Shown here in pieces: positions 28,120 through 36,555 of a stretch of DNA of 64,000 bases. The DNA lies in NCBI RefSeq assembly GCF_016213215.1, contig NZ_JACRAW010000043.1:1-64000 (forward strand). The letters run 5' to 3'. The DNA comes from Bradyrhizobium sp. (GTDB lineage Bacteria > Pseudomonadota > Alphaproteobacteria > Rhizobiales > Xanthobacteraceae). How positions within the stretch are numbered: the stretch's first letter is position 1; every line of letters starts with the position of its first letter. The position numbers and the translations under genes are program-made. The notes under the pieces are model-generated. The model had not been told where the DNA came from. It was given only the letters and a program-made list of their open reading frames with translations, and did no database searches.

Positions 28120-28430
28120 CGATCTTCCGTATTCACGCGCGGCAGCGACCTGGTGATAGCCGTACTGTCCTTGTGCGAGCTACACCAGACATTGTCCCTC
28201 GGTGCGCGATCTCGACAGAGAAGAATGGGCTGTTGCCGGAGCCAGCGTCCGGCGCAAGGCGGACATGATGGACAGCAATCGCGTCGGCTGACAGCCACCA
28301 GCTGACTACCTGTCGATGCGGTCCCCGGTTCGCACAGCAAGTCCCAGGTCAGTCTTGCAGCTTTGTTCCCGGTTCGAGCTTCAGCACGGCAGCTTCACCA
28401 GGCTCACGTCGCATCCGGGGTGGAGGAGTT
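28120..28430. other. 311-base convergent gap
   Basis: This gap lies between the ends of the system B LivF gene and the SDR gene. No frame of note, no tRNA and no strong hairpin with a T-run was seen. Confidence 0.4.
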
Positions 28431-29204
28431 TTACCGCGCCTGCATTCGCGCTCCCGCGTCCAGGCTGATTGTGGTCGCGTTGAAATACGAATTCTCGACG
28501 ATCAAGCGCACGAGGCTTGCAAATTCCGCCGGTTGGCCCATCCGGGTTGGATAGAGGATCATCCGGTCGATGATCGATTGCGAAACGTTGTCCGGCATAC
28601 CCGCGACCATGGCGGTCTGGAAAAGCCCGGGCGCGATGGTGACCACGCGTATGCCGAGCGGCGCCAGATCGCGTGCGATCGGCAAGGTCAGCCCCATGAC
28701 GCCGGCCTTGCTGGCGCTATACGCCGCTTGCCCGATCTGTCCCTGCCATGCGGCTCCCGACGCGGTATTGACGATCACGCCTCGCTCGCCATCGTTGCCT
28801 TCGGGCACGCTTTTCGCCATCGCCTGGGCAGCGAAACGGATCACGTTGAAGGTTCCCGTCAGGTTGATTCCGATCACCTTGTTCCAGGTGGCCAATGGAA
28901 AAGGCTCGCCCTTCGACAGCGTCTTGGCGGCGTCGGCAACGCCCGCACAATTGACCGCAACATGGAGCGCTCCAAAACTGTCGATCGTTCGCGCCACTCC
29001 CGTCGCCACGCTTTGCTCGTCGGCGACGTCGACCGAAACCAGGAGCGCCTGGTCGCCGAGCGTCGATTTCAATTGCTGCAGTCTTTCCGCGTCTCGATCA
29101 AACCCGGCGACACGGGCGCCGGCTTCGGCCAGCGCCTTCGCTGTTGCCAGTCCCAATCCTGAAGCAGCGCCCGTCACCAGCGCGACCTTGCCCGAGAGCT
29201 TCAT
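28431..29204 (-). CDS. SDR-family dehydrogenase, 3-hydroxyacyl-CoA dehydrogenase type II-like
   Basis: About 257 residues from the ATG at 29204 (GGAG nine bases upstream); a TTG at 29219 would add five. Rossmann motif VTGAASGLGLATA at 8-20, NCAG at about 88, catalytic Ser in NTASGAAWQG and the YSASK motif. EGNDGERGVIVNTASGAA and PTRMGQPAEFASLV resemble human HSD17B10-type 3-hydroxyacyl-CoA dehydrogenases. Together with the thiolase and CoA-transferase upstream it forms a short beta-oxidation operon read on the minus strand. Confidence 0.82.
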   Translation of the reverse strand: MKLSGKVALVTGAASGLGLATAKALAEAGARVAGFDRDAERLQQLKSTLGDQALLVSVDVADEQSVATGVARTIDSFGALHVAVNCAGVADAAKTLSKGEPFPLATWNKVIGINLTGTFNVIRFAAQAMAKSVPEGNDGERGVIVNTASGAAWQGQIGQAAYSASKAGVMGLTLPIARDLAPLGIRVVTIAPGLFQTAMVAGMPDNVSQSIIDRMILYPTRMGQPAEFASLVRLIVENSYFNATTISLDAGARMQAR

Positions 29205-29223
29205 TTCCAGAGTCTCCAAACGT

Positions 29224-30462
29224 TCAGCGACCGAGAATAGTCACGCAGGCGACGGCCTCTTCGATGCCATGGAGGCCGCCGCCGTTCTCCGCAATGGCGA
29301 GGCGCGCCCCTTCAACCTGGCGCGGGCCGGCCTCGCCGCGCAACTGGACGACAAGCTCGTGTACCTGCCCAAGTCCGGTCGCTCCGACTGGATGTCCCTT
29401 CGACTCGAGCCCTCCCGATGGATTGACCGGGAGGCGGCCACCGATCGACGTCTCGCCGCGCTCGCAGATTGCGCCTCCGTCTCCGAACGCGCAGAAGCCG
29501 AGGTTTTCAATCTGAATGATCTCGCCCATTGCAGTGGCATCGTGCACCTCGGCGACCGAGATGTCGCCTGGACCGACGCCGGCCTTTTCGTAGGCGCGGG
29601 CGGCGGCGAGCGCCGTGCAGTGCTTTTCCACCTCCGACGCATTGCGATCGCTTCCAGTCTGGACGACGCTGGCGAGCACGCGAATGGCGCGCGCCCTGTC
29701 CAGGCGAAGGCGCTTGAGGCCCTCTTCATTGGTCACCAGAGCCGCCGCGGCGCCGTCGGAGACCGGCGAGCACATTGGAACCGTTAGCGGATAGGCGATC
29801 GGCGCGGCAGCAAGAACTTCATCCACCGTGTAGGCCGCGCGATATTGCGACAGGGGATTTTCGACGGAATGTCTGTGGTTCTTGGCCGAGACCGCTGCGA
29901 TCTGCCGCTGGGTCGTGCCGAAGCGCGCCATGTGGTAGCGCGAGAAAGCCGCATAGACGTCCATGAAGACGCTGTAAGGCTTGTCGGACATTGTACCCGG
30001 CGGCGGATAGACACTCTTGCCGAGTTCGATCAGCCGGTCCCGTATCTCCTTGTCGCGGTGGACATCCCACGCGCTATCGAACACCGCGAACATGCGCTCG
30101 CGGTCACGCGAGTACATTTTCTCGGCGCCGATGGCAAGCGCCACGTCGCTTTCGCCGGCCTTTACGTAAGAGATCGCGAGATTCAGCGCTGCACTGCCGC
30201 TCGCGCAGGCATTCTCAATGTTGAAGACGGGAATCCCGCCTACTCCCATGGACCTCAGAGCGATCTCGCCGCGGATCATATGTTGGCCTTCCATATGCCC
30301 CTGCGAAGCGTTGGCGAAGAAGGTCGCGCCTATGTCCTTCGCCCCGAGGCCGGCGTCAGCCAGCGCGGCGTCGACGGCCTCGCGCGTCATCGTCTTGATG
30401 TCCGTGTCGAGCATGCGTCCGAACTGCGTCATGCCAACGCCGACGACGTAGACATTATCCAT
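29224..30462 (-). CDS. Thiolase-family acetyl-CoA acyltransferase, SCP-x type
   Basis: A 412-residue thiolase of the lipid-transfer (SCP-x) branch. The nucleophilic Cys is in NIENACASGSAALN (about residue 87), and the C-terminal motif is GGLESKGHPVGATGLGQ with the conserved His. The usual second Cys motif is replaced by the NGGGLHGIEEAVACV-type ending. It would release acetyl- or propionyl-CoA from a 3-ketoacyl-CoA. Four bases separate it from the SDR gene and 12 from the CoA-transferase gene. Confidence 0.85.
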   Translation of the reverse strand: MDNVYVVGVGMTQFGRMLDTDIKTMTREAVDAALADAGLGAKDIGATFFANASQGHMEGQHMIRGEIALRSMGVGGIPVFNIENACASGSAALNLAISYVKAGESDVALAIGAEKMYSRDRERMFAVFDSAWDVHRDKEIRDRLIELGKSVYPPPGTMSDKPYSVFMDVYAAFSRYHMARFGTTQRQIAAVSAKNHRHSVENPLSQYRAAYTVDEVLAAAPIAYPLTVPMCSPVSDGAAAALVTNEEGLKRLRLDRARAIRVLASVVQTGSDRNASEVEKHCTALAAARAYEKAGVGPGDISVAEVHDATAMGEIIQIENLGFCAFGDGGAICERGETSIGGRLPVNPSGGLESKGHPVGATGLGQVHELVVQLRGEAGPRQVEGARLAIAENGGGLHGIEEAVACVTILGR

Positions 30463-30474
30463 CGCATCTTCCTC

Positions 30475-31587
30475 TCATTCTCTTGCTCGCCGGGCCCGAT
30501 AGGGGGTGAGTATTTCCTCCGTGTGCCGGCCGACGGCGGGAACGCCGCGCCTCGCGCCGGGACGCTTGCCGTCGAAGACGAGCGGCTGCGCGACGTAGCG
30601 GAGCGTTCCGCCTTCACCCGCGATGTCCGCGAACATGCCGCGCGCCTTGAAGTGAGGGTCCGCCGTCACCTCTTCGATGCTGTTCACGGGACCCCACGGT
30701 ATGCCCGCCGCGTCGAATTTGGTGCCCCAGGCTTCACGAGTGTCACGCGCCAGCGCGCCGGCGATCCGCTCCCGCAATTCCGATCGTCGCGCAGTGCGCG
30801 CGGCGCGATCGAGGCCGGCGCAGTCCTGCATGCCGAGCAGGTCGCACAGAGGCCGCCAGAACCAGTCTTCATGCGCGATCGAGAGGGAAAGCGGCTTGCC
30901 GTCGCCCGCATGAAACAGGCCGTACGCAGGCTCGGCGTCGATGTCGGCGAGCGCGGCGCCATTCACAAGCGGGCCGGCCATGACGGACATCCAGGACACC
31001 AGGCCGTCCGTCATCGACACGTCGATGTACCGCCCCTTGTTCGTACGGCTTCTTTCGTGCAGGGCTGCCAGAACCCCGATAGCCGCGAACATGCCGGACG
31101 ACAGGTCGCCGATTGCGATATCGGTTGGCTGATCGAGCCGCCCGGTCTCGGCGCTGCGGTGCAAGAGCCCCGCCGTTGCCTGATACGACAGGTCGTGCGC
31201 CGGACGGTCCCGATACGGGCCGCTCTGGCCGAATCCGGAAATGGAGGCGTAGATCAGACGCGGATTGCGCGCGGAAAGGGTACCGTATCCGAATCCCAGC
31301 CGCTCCAGCGTGCCCGGCCTGAACCCCTCGATCAGTACGTCGGCGTCCTCGACGAGATCGAGCAGATCCCGCCTGCCGGCGTCCGTCTTGAGATCGAGCG
31401 CGACCGACCGCTTGTTGCGGTTGAGCGCGGCGTGGAAGGCAGAGAACTGGCGCGCCGGATCTCCGACGCCGGGGCGCTCGATAAGGATCACGTCGGCGCC
31501 GAGATCGGCGAGCAGCAACGTGGCGTACGGCCCTGGATATTGCTCCGCGAGACTGAGGATGCGTATGCCGTCGAGCAATAGTGCCAT
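30475..31587 (-). CDS. CaiB/BaiF (class III) CoA-transferase or acyl-CoA racemase
   Basis: A 370-residue class III CoA-transferase family protein. It begins LLLDGIRILSLAEQYPGPYAT with LLADLGADVILIE, then NRNKRSVALDLKT and VLIEGFRPGTLERLGFGY, all family hallmarks. The likely catalytic Asp is in IAIGDLSSGMFAAIGVLAAL. Members either move CoA between acids or epimerise 2-methylacyl-CoA, which would suit branched or steroid-like side chains. It is the first gene of the minus-strand operon and is divergent from a crotonase. Confidence 0.82.
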   Translation of the reverse strand: MALLLDGIRILSLAEQYPGPYATLLLADLGADVILIERPGVGDPARQFSAFHAALNRNKRSVALDLKTDAGRRDLLDLVEDADVLIEGFRPGTLERLGFGYGTLSARNPRLIYASISGFGQSGPYRDRPAHDLSYQATAGLLHRSAETGRLDQPTDIAIGDLSSGMFAAIGVLAALHERSRTNKGRYIDVSMTDGLVSWMSVMAGPLVNGAALADIDAEPAYGLFHAGDGKPLSLSIAHEDWFWRPLCDLLGMQDCAGLDRAARTARRSELRERIAGALARDTREAWGTKFDAAGIPWGPVNSIEEVTADPHFKARGMFADIAGEGGTLRYVAQPLVFDGKRPGARRGVPAVGRHTEEILTPYRARRARE

Positions 31588-31695
31588 GCGTTTCCCATCA
31601 TCGCTGGCCGCTTGTCTCGTCGTCGCGGCGGCCTATCATTGCCTCAATGAAACGGCAAACCTACCCGCGAGTCAAATCGAGCACAGGAGGGGCAG

Positions 31696-32484
31696 ATGGG
31701 GGAGACGAGCGTCATTGTGGAGGTACGCGGTGGTGCCGTTTGGGCGACACTCAACCGACCGGCAGCGTTGAATTCGATAACGCCCGAGATCGTCGACGGT
31801 CTGCATGCGGCGCTTGACCGTGCCGAGAACGATGCGAGCATCGTCGCGGTCGTAATTGCGGGGAATGGTCGCGCCTTCTGCGCGGGAGCCGATCTCAAAT
31901 ACGTTCGCGAGCAGTGCGGCGGCGACGAAGCGGCGATGTCGAGATTCCTGGACTCGGTTCTCGGATTGCTGCGACGCATCGAATCATTTCCGCGTCCGGT
32001 AATCGCCGCGGTACAGGGCCTTGCGCTGGCTGGCGGCCTCGAGATCGTCCTGTGCTGTGATCTCGTCATTGCGTCGCGATCGGCGAAGCTGGGCGATGCG
32101 CATGCCAATTTCGGCCTCCTGCCAGGCGGCGGCGGCTCTGTACGCCTGCCGCGCAAGATCGGCCCGACGCGTGCGAAATACCTGCTCTACACGGGCGAGT
32201 TCCTGCCTGCCGAGGAACTTGCTGCATGGGGGCTCATCAATCAGGTCGTCGCGGATTCGGAGCTGAGCGATGCGGTCGAACGGCTCGTCGGCAGGTTGGC
32301 AGAAAAGAGTTCGCTGGTATTGCGGCGAATGAAGGCGCTCGTCGACGACGGGCTGGAGCAACCGCTCGAGGTGGCGCTCCGGCAGGAGCTGGTGGCCAGT
32401 GCCGTGCACGGATACAGCCATGACATGCGCGAGGGGCTCGCTGCCTTCGACGAGAAGCGCAAACCGCGCTTTCTCGGGCGGTAA
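31696..32484 (+). CDS. Enoyl-CoA hydratase/isomerase (crotonase family)
   Basis: A 262-residue crotonase. The oxyanion-hole segments are IAGNGRAFCAGADLKYV (about 55-71) and VQGLALAGGLEIVLCCDLVIA. In the position of the second catalytic Glu it has LLPGGGGSVRLPRKIG, where Gly replaces Glu, so the activity may be isomerase, hydrolase or a one-Glu hydratase. AGGAGGGGCAG precedes the ATG. It is divergent from the CoA-transferase operon and convergent with Liv system C. Confidence 0.82.
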   Translation: MGETSVIVEVRGGAVWATLNRPAALNSITPEIVDGLHAALDRAENDASIVAVVIAGNGRAFCAGADLKYVREQCGGDEAAMSRFLDSVLGLLRRIESFPRPVIAAVQGLALAGGLEIVLCCDLVIASRSAKLGDAHANFGLLPGGGGSVRLPRKIGPTRAKYLLYTGEFLPAEELAAWGLINQVVADSELSDAVERLVGRLAEKSSLVLRRMKALVDDGLEQPLEVALRQELVASAVHGYSHDMREGLAAFDEKRKPRFLGR

Positions 32485-32486
32485 CG

Positions 32487-33278
32487 TCAGCCGAGCCAGC
32501 GTTTGCGCCGGCGGTAGTGCTTGACGTCACGATAACTCTTGCGTTCGCCCTCGAGATTCAGGCCGAGGTAGAACTCGCGCACGTCCTCGTTGGCCGCCAG
32601 CTCGCTCGCGTTGCCTTCAAGAACGATGCGGCCGCTCTCCATCACGTAGCCGTAGTCGGCAATTTCGAGCGCAACGCGGGTGTTCTGCTCGACGATCAGC
32701 AGAGCAATGCCCTCGGCGCGCACGGCATTAAGCACCGCAAAGACTTCCTCGATCATTAAAGGCGCGAGGCCGAGGGAGGGCTCGTCGATCATGATCAGCT
32801 TCGGCGCTGCCATCATCGCACGGCCGATCACCACCATCTGCTGCTCTCCGCCGGAAAGATAGCCCGTGGTCCGATCGCGTAATTGGGCCAGTCGTTCGAT
32901 CCGGGAATAGACCTCGTCGAGGCGGCGGCGCAGGGCTAGGCCGGAACGCTCCATATGACCGCCGACAACGAGGTTCTGCTCGACCGTGAGGTGACGCAGC
33001 ACGCGCCGCCCTTCCATGACGTGGACAATCCCGCGGCGAACGATGGCTGTTGGATCCAGTCCGTCGATGCGGTCGCCGTGATATTTGATCGCGCCCTGGG
33101 TGACGCGGCCGTCCTCGGTCGACAGCATGTTGGAAACCGCCTTCAGTGTCGTCGACTTCCCGGCGCCGTTGGCACCGAGGAGTGCGACGCATCCGCCGGC
33201 CGGCACGCGCAAGGTCACGCCTTTCACAGCCAGAATGACGTCGCTGTAGAGGACTTCCACATTCATCAGTTCGAGCAC
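32487..33278 (-). CDS. Liv-type ABC ATP-binding protein (LivF-like, system C)
   Basis: About 263 residues from the GTG at 33278, which has GGGAGA seven bases upstream; a TTG at 33299 would add seven. The start LELMNVEVLYSDVILAVKGV is typical. Walker A GANGAGKST, signature LSGGEQQM and Walker B LIMIDEPSLGLAP are present. EGRRVLRHLTVEQNL replaces the usual EGRxxF segment. It carries a 25-residue basic C-terminal tail (GERKSYRDVKHYRRRKRW) seen in several LivF proteins linked to CoA ligases. It is the last gene of the system C operon. Confidence 0.88.
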   Translation of the reverse strand: MLELMNVEVLYSDVILAVKGVTLRVPAGGCVALLGANGAGKSTTLKAVSNMLSTEDGRVTQGAIKYHGDRIDGLDPTAIVRRGIVHVMEGRRVLRHLTVEQNLVVGGHMERSGLALRRRLDEVYSRIERLAQLRDRTTGYLSGGEQQMVVIGRAMMAAPKLIMIDEPSLGLAPLMIEEVFAVLNAVRAEGIALLIVEQNTRVALEIADYGYVMESGRIVLEGNASELAANEDVREFYLGLNLEGERKSYRDVKHYRRRKRWLG

Positions 33279-33339
33279 GGCCGATCTCCCAGGTAGCAAA
33301 GTCCCCGCCCGGCGCTAGAGCGCACGGGCGGTTCGGCGA

Positions 33340-34566
33340 TCACCACTTGCCGATCGTGGGCACCGGCGCCTTGTCGGCGACGATAGTGTACTTTCCGTCC
33401 TTCACTGTCGCGATATTGACCGTGAGCCCGCTCAGCGGGAAGGGTGCCTCGTTGGTGTAGGTCAGGTTCGGAAGGATCCCGAACGTCTGCTCACTCGTGA
33501 TCGGCGTCGAGAGCATGGTGTTGCGCACCGCCTCGCCGGTGACCTTGTCGGCGCCGTTCTTCTTTGCGGTGGCCTCGATTGCGCGAAGCGCGACCATGGT
33601 CTGATTAAGCCCCATGACGGTCGCGACGGTCCAGTTGATCTGCGCCTTGTATTTCGATACGAGCATCTGCTCGAAATCATGCGGGGCAGTCTTCCCCTCG
33701 GTCGGCACCGCCATCCCGTAGACCTCGAAGTCGCCTTCCAGTTCCTTCAGTCCGCCGATCGCCTTGCCCGACGCGATCAGGCCGTTGTGGGAGCTCATCA
33801 TGATCGGCACGTCGGTCCGTCCCAGCGCCTGCAGCGCGCGCTTGGTCGCGACGACGGCGGCCGTGTTGGTCTGGATATGGATGAGCTGCGCGCCTTTGCG
33901 CAGCACACGCTGGACCTGCGTCGTCAGATCCGTCGGCTGCACCTCGGTGTAGATGATCTCGACGATCTCGGCCTTGTCGGGATGGTCCTTGGCGTATTTG
34001 TCCGCGCCCTTGTGGATGTCCACATAGGCCGGAGAGGCTTCCGACGAAATGATCGCGACCTTGAGCGGAGCAGTGACCTTGCGAGCATTGCGGAACCACT
34101 CGTAGAAGGCGCCGGCCTCGTGCCCGTAGGTGGGACGCGGATTGAAAATCCAGGGATCCGGCTTCCAGGCGAAGCCGTAGCCGGCGGTTGCCATGATCAT
34201 GGGCACCTTGTCCGTCGGCAGGCGGCCCTGCAGTGCCGCGACGTCCGGTCCGCCCGTGCCGAGCGTAACGATCGGGTTGAGTTCGGCCTTGATGCCCGGC
34301 CACAGGCTCGCGATCTGCGCAGCGTCGTAGCGGCCGTCGTAATCCTTGATGACCACGCGCACGCCCAGCCCTTTGCCGACCTGGTCGTTCCACCAGTCGA
34401 CCACCGCGTGCCGTGCGCCCACCATGTCCTTCATGATGTCGGCGTAGGGGCCGGTGAAATCCGCGATCGAGGCAATGTTGTAGGTCGATTCCGCCCACGC
34501 ATTACCGCCTGCGAAAAGTCCGAGGCCCACGCCCGCGAGCGCTCCTGCCAAAGTCCGCTTTCTCAT
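33340..34566 (-). CDS. Liv-type ABC substrate-binding protein (system C)
   Basis: A 408-residue periplasmic binding protein. The signal peptide spans about residues 1-25 (ends GNAWAES), and the mature N-terminus YNIASIADFTGPYADIMKD matches the type I binding-protein fold. The phrases SLWPGIKAELNPIVTLGTGG and WVFNPRP-like WIFNPRPTYGHEA are typical of the group found next to acyl-CoA ligases. It lies between the LivM-like and LivF-like genes, 51 bases after the former. Confidence 0.86.
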   Translation of the reverse strand: MRKRTLAGALAGVGLGLFAGGNAWAESTYNIASIADFTGPYADIMKDMVGARHAVVDWWNDQVGKGLGVRVVIKDYDGRYDAAQIASLWPGIKAELNPIVTLGTGGPDVAALQGRLPTDKVPMIMATAGYGFAWKPDPWIFNPRPTYGHEAGAFYEWFRNARKVTAPLKVAIISSEASPAYVDIHKGADKYAKDHPDKAEIVEIIYTEVQPTDLTTQVQRVLRKGAQLIHIQTNTAAVVATKRALQALGRTDVPIMMSSHNGLIASGKAIGGLKELEGDFEVYGMAVPTEGKTAPHDFEQMLVSKYKAQINWTVATVMGLNQTMVALRAIEATAKKNGADKVTGEAVRNTMLSTPITSEQTFGILPNLTYTNEAPFPLSGLTVNIATVKDGKYTIVADKAPVPTIGKW

Positions 34567-34617
34567 TTTGATCTCCTCTCCTTCGCACGCGGGTGCGCCG
34601 CGTTCGCCATGTCCGTC

Positions 34618-35664
34618 TCAATAGGGGAACGGCCACATTCGATACGATTGCTTCATGATGTTCCACCGGTGCATCAGCCCGCGCGGTTCAAAGATCAGGA
34701 ACGCGGCGATAACACCGCCGAGAAAGACGTTCATCACCGAGTAAACGATGTCGCCCCCGAGTGACGGAATGTAGGACACGAGCGATGGTCCGAGCGTGAC
34801 GAAGGTCTCCTGCATCGCCTTGATGATGAAGACGCCGATCAGTGCGCCGGTGATCGATCCCATGCCGCCGACGATGACCATGGCGATGAACCAGATCGAG
34901 TGGAACAGGGTGAACTGGTCGACCGCCACGAAGCGGACGAAATAGGCCCACATCGCCCCGCCGATCCCCGCGTAGAAGGCGCCGATGAGAAAAGCCGTCG
35001 CCTTGGTGCGCACCACGTTGATGCCCATCATGCCTGCGGCCACATCGTCGTCGCGCACCGCGATGAAAGCGCGCCCATGGCGCCCGCGCACGATGCCGAA
35101 GGCGCCGCAGACCATCACGGTGGTAAGAGTCAGACACAGGTAGTAGAGGGATCGGTCGCTCGATAGCTCGAAGCCGAACAGGCTCGCAGGAGCGAGCGTC
35201 ACGCCGTTCGACCCGCCGAACCATGGCAGGTTGAGGATCGAAAAATGGAACAGGGACTGTGCCGCGATGGTGGTCAGGGCGAGATAGAAGCCCTTGATGC
35301 GCACCGCCGAGAGCCCGAAGGCAAAGCCGAACGCGGCTGCGGCCAAGCCGCCAAGCGGAATCGTCAGCCAGAATGGCAGGGCCCATCCTGCGGCGAGCGC
35401 GCCGGCGACGTAGGCGCCGACCCCCATGAAGGCGGCCTGGCCGAGGTTGATCTGCCCGGCGTAGCCGGTGTTGATCTGAAGGCCAACGGCGACGACAGCC
35501 GATATCAGCATGACCGTTAGAATCGCCAACAGGCGAGGGCCGATGAGCCAAGGCAGGGCGATCAGCAGCAGCGCGAACAGGGCCAGCGCCAGCCATTGCT
35601 TGCGCGTGCGGATCAGAGCTGCATCGGCTTCGAAACTGGTAGCGAAGACACCGGCTGGATCCAT
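34618..35664 (-). CDS. Liv-type ABC permease (LivM-like, system C)
   Basis: A 348-residue inner-membrane permease. The LivM motif NTGYAGQINLGQAAFMGVGAYV lies at about residues 68-89, RDDDVAAGMMGINVVRTK is the ATPase-contact loop and IVGGMGSITGALIGVFII the glycine-rich helix. It follows the LivH-like gene by three bases on the minus strand. Confidence 0.87.
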   Translation of the reverse strand: MDPAGVFATSFEADAALIRTRKQWLALALFALLLIALPWLIGPRLLAILTVMLISAVVAVGLQINTGYAGQINLGQAAFMGVGAYVAGALAAGWALPFWLTIPLGGLAAAAFGFAFGLSAVRIKGFYLALTTIAAQSLFHFSILNLPWFGGSNGVTLAPASLFGFELSSDRSLYYLCLTLTTVMVCGAFGIVRGRHGRAFIAVRDDDVAAGMMGINVVRTKATAFLIGAFYAGIGGAMWAYFVRFVAVDQFTLFHSIWFIAMVIVGGMGSITGALIGVFIIKAMQETFVTLGPSLVSYIPSLGGDIVYSVMNVFLGGVIAAFLIFEPRGLMHRWNIMKQSYRMWPFPY

Positions 35665-35667
35665 CGG

Positions 35668-36555
35668 TCACACCCTCTGGATGATCTTCCAGCCGAACAT
35701 ACCAGTCGGCCGGATGAACAGGATTGCGAGCATTATCAGGAAGGGGAAGACGGAGCCGACGGCGCCGCCGACGACCGGATCGACATAGGCGGTCACGAGT
35801 CCCTGTATCGTGCCGACGATCAGTCCGGCCAGCAGAACGCCGGCGATCGACTCGAAGCCGGCGAGCAACGCCACCGGCAGGGCAGACAGGCCAATGTCAG
35901 AGGCGAGAAAGCTGAGCGACTTGCCGGAAAGATAGATGACGGCACCGATTGTCGAGAGCGCCGAGCCCAGCGCCCAGGCGAAGGCGATCGAGCGTTTGAC
36001 CGAAATGCCCATGGAGAGCGCCACCTCGTGGTCCTCGGCGACCGCCGTCATGCGAAGGCCCGTGCGCGTGCGGTTGAAGAACCAGGAGAGACCGAATCCA
36101 ACGACGATCGTGATCAGCCCGCCAAACAACAGTGAGCGCGGGATGAGTATGTCGCCGAAGATGATCGGCTTGAGCGGAAAGACGATGGGGAAGGGGCGTA
36201 CGGCTGGCCCGAACAGCACGAGAATGAGGCCGCGGATCAGTATCAGCAGGCCGATCGTCACCATGACCATGGCGAATACGGACTCGCCGGCGAGGCGCGA
36301 GAAGAAGATGCGTTCGATGGCCAACCCGAACAGGATCGCGGCAGCGAAGGCGAGCGGCAGGCCGATCGACAGAGGCAGCCCTACCTGTGCGATCATCCAC
36401 CACACCATGAACCCGCCGAAGACGACCAGTTCGCCTTGCGCCATGTTGAACACCTTCGACGCGCGATAAATGACCACAAACCCCATTGCGACCAGGGCGT
36501 ACAACAGGCCGACGAGGGCGCCATTGATTAGATAATTGAGGAAATCGAAGATCAT
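35668..36555 (-). CDS. Liv-type ABC permease (LivH-like, system C)
   Basis: A 295-residue permease. The N-terminus NYLINGALVGLLYALVAMGF and VIYRASKVFNMAQGELVVFGGFM are typical of LivH, and the contact loop is GLRMTAVAEDHEVALSMGI. The ATG overlaps the CoA ligase stop by 4 bases (36552-36555), placing the enzyme and the transporter under coupled translation. Confidence 0.87.
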   Translation of the reverse strand: MIFDFLNYLINGALVGLLYALVAMGFVVIYRASKVFNMAQGELVVFGGFMVWWMIAQVGLPLSIGLPLAFAAAILFGLAIERIFFSRLAGESVFAMVMVTIGLLILIRGLILVLFGPAVRPFPIVFPLKPIIFGDILIPRSLLFGGLITIVVGFGLSWFFNRTRTGLRMTAVAEDHEVALSMGISVKRSIAFAWALGSALSTIGAVIYLSGKSLSFLASDIGLSALPVALLAGFESIAGVLLAGLIVGTIQGLVTAYVDPVVGGAVGSVFPFLIMLAILFIRPTGMFGWKIIQRV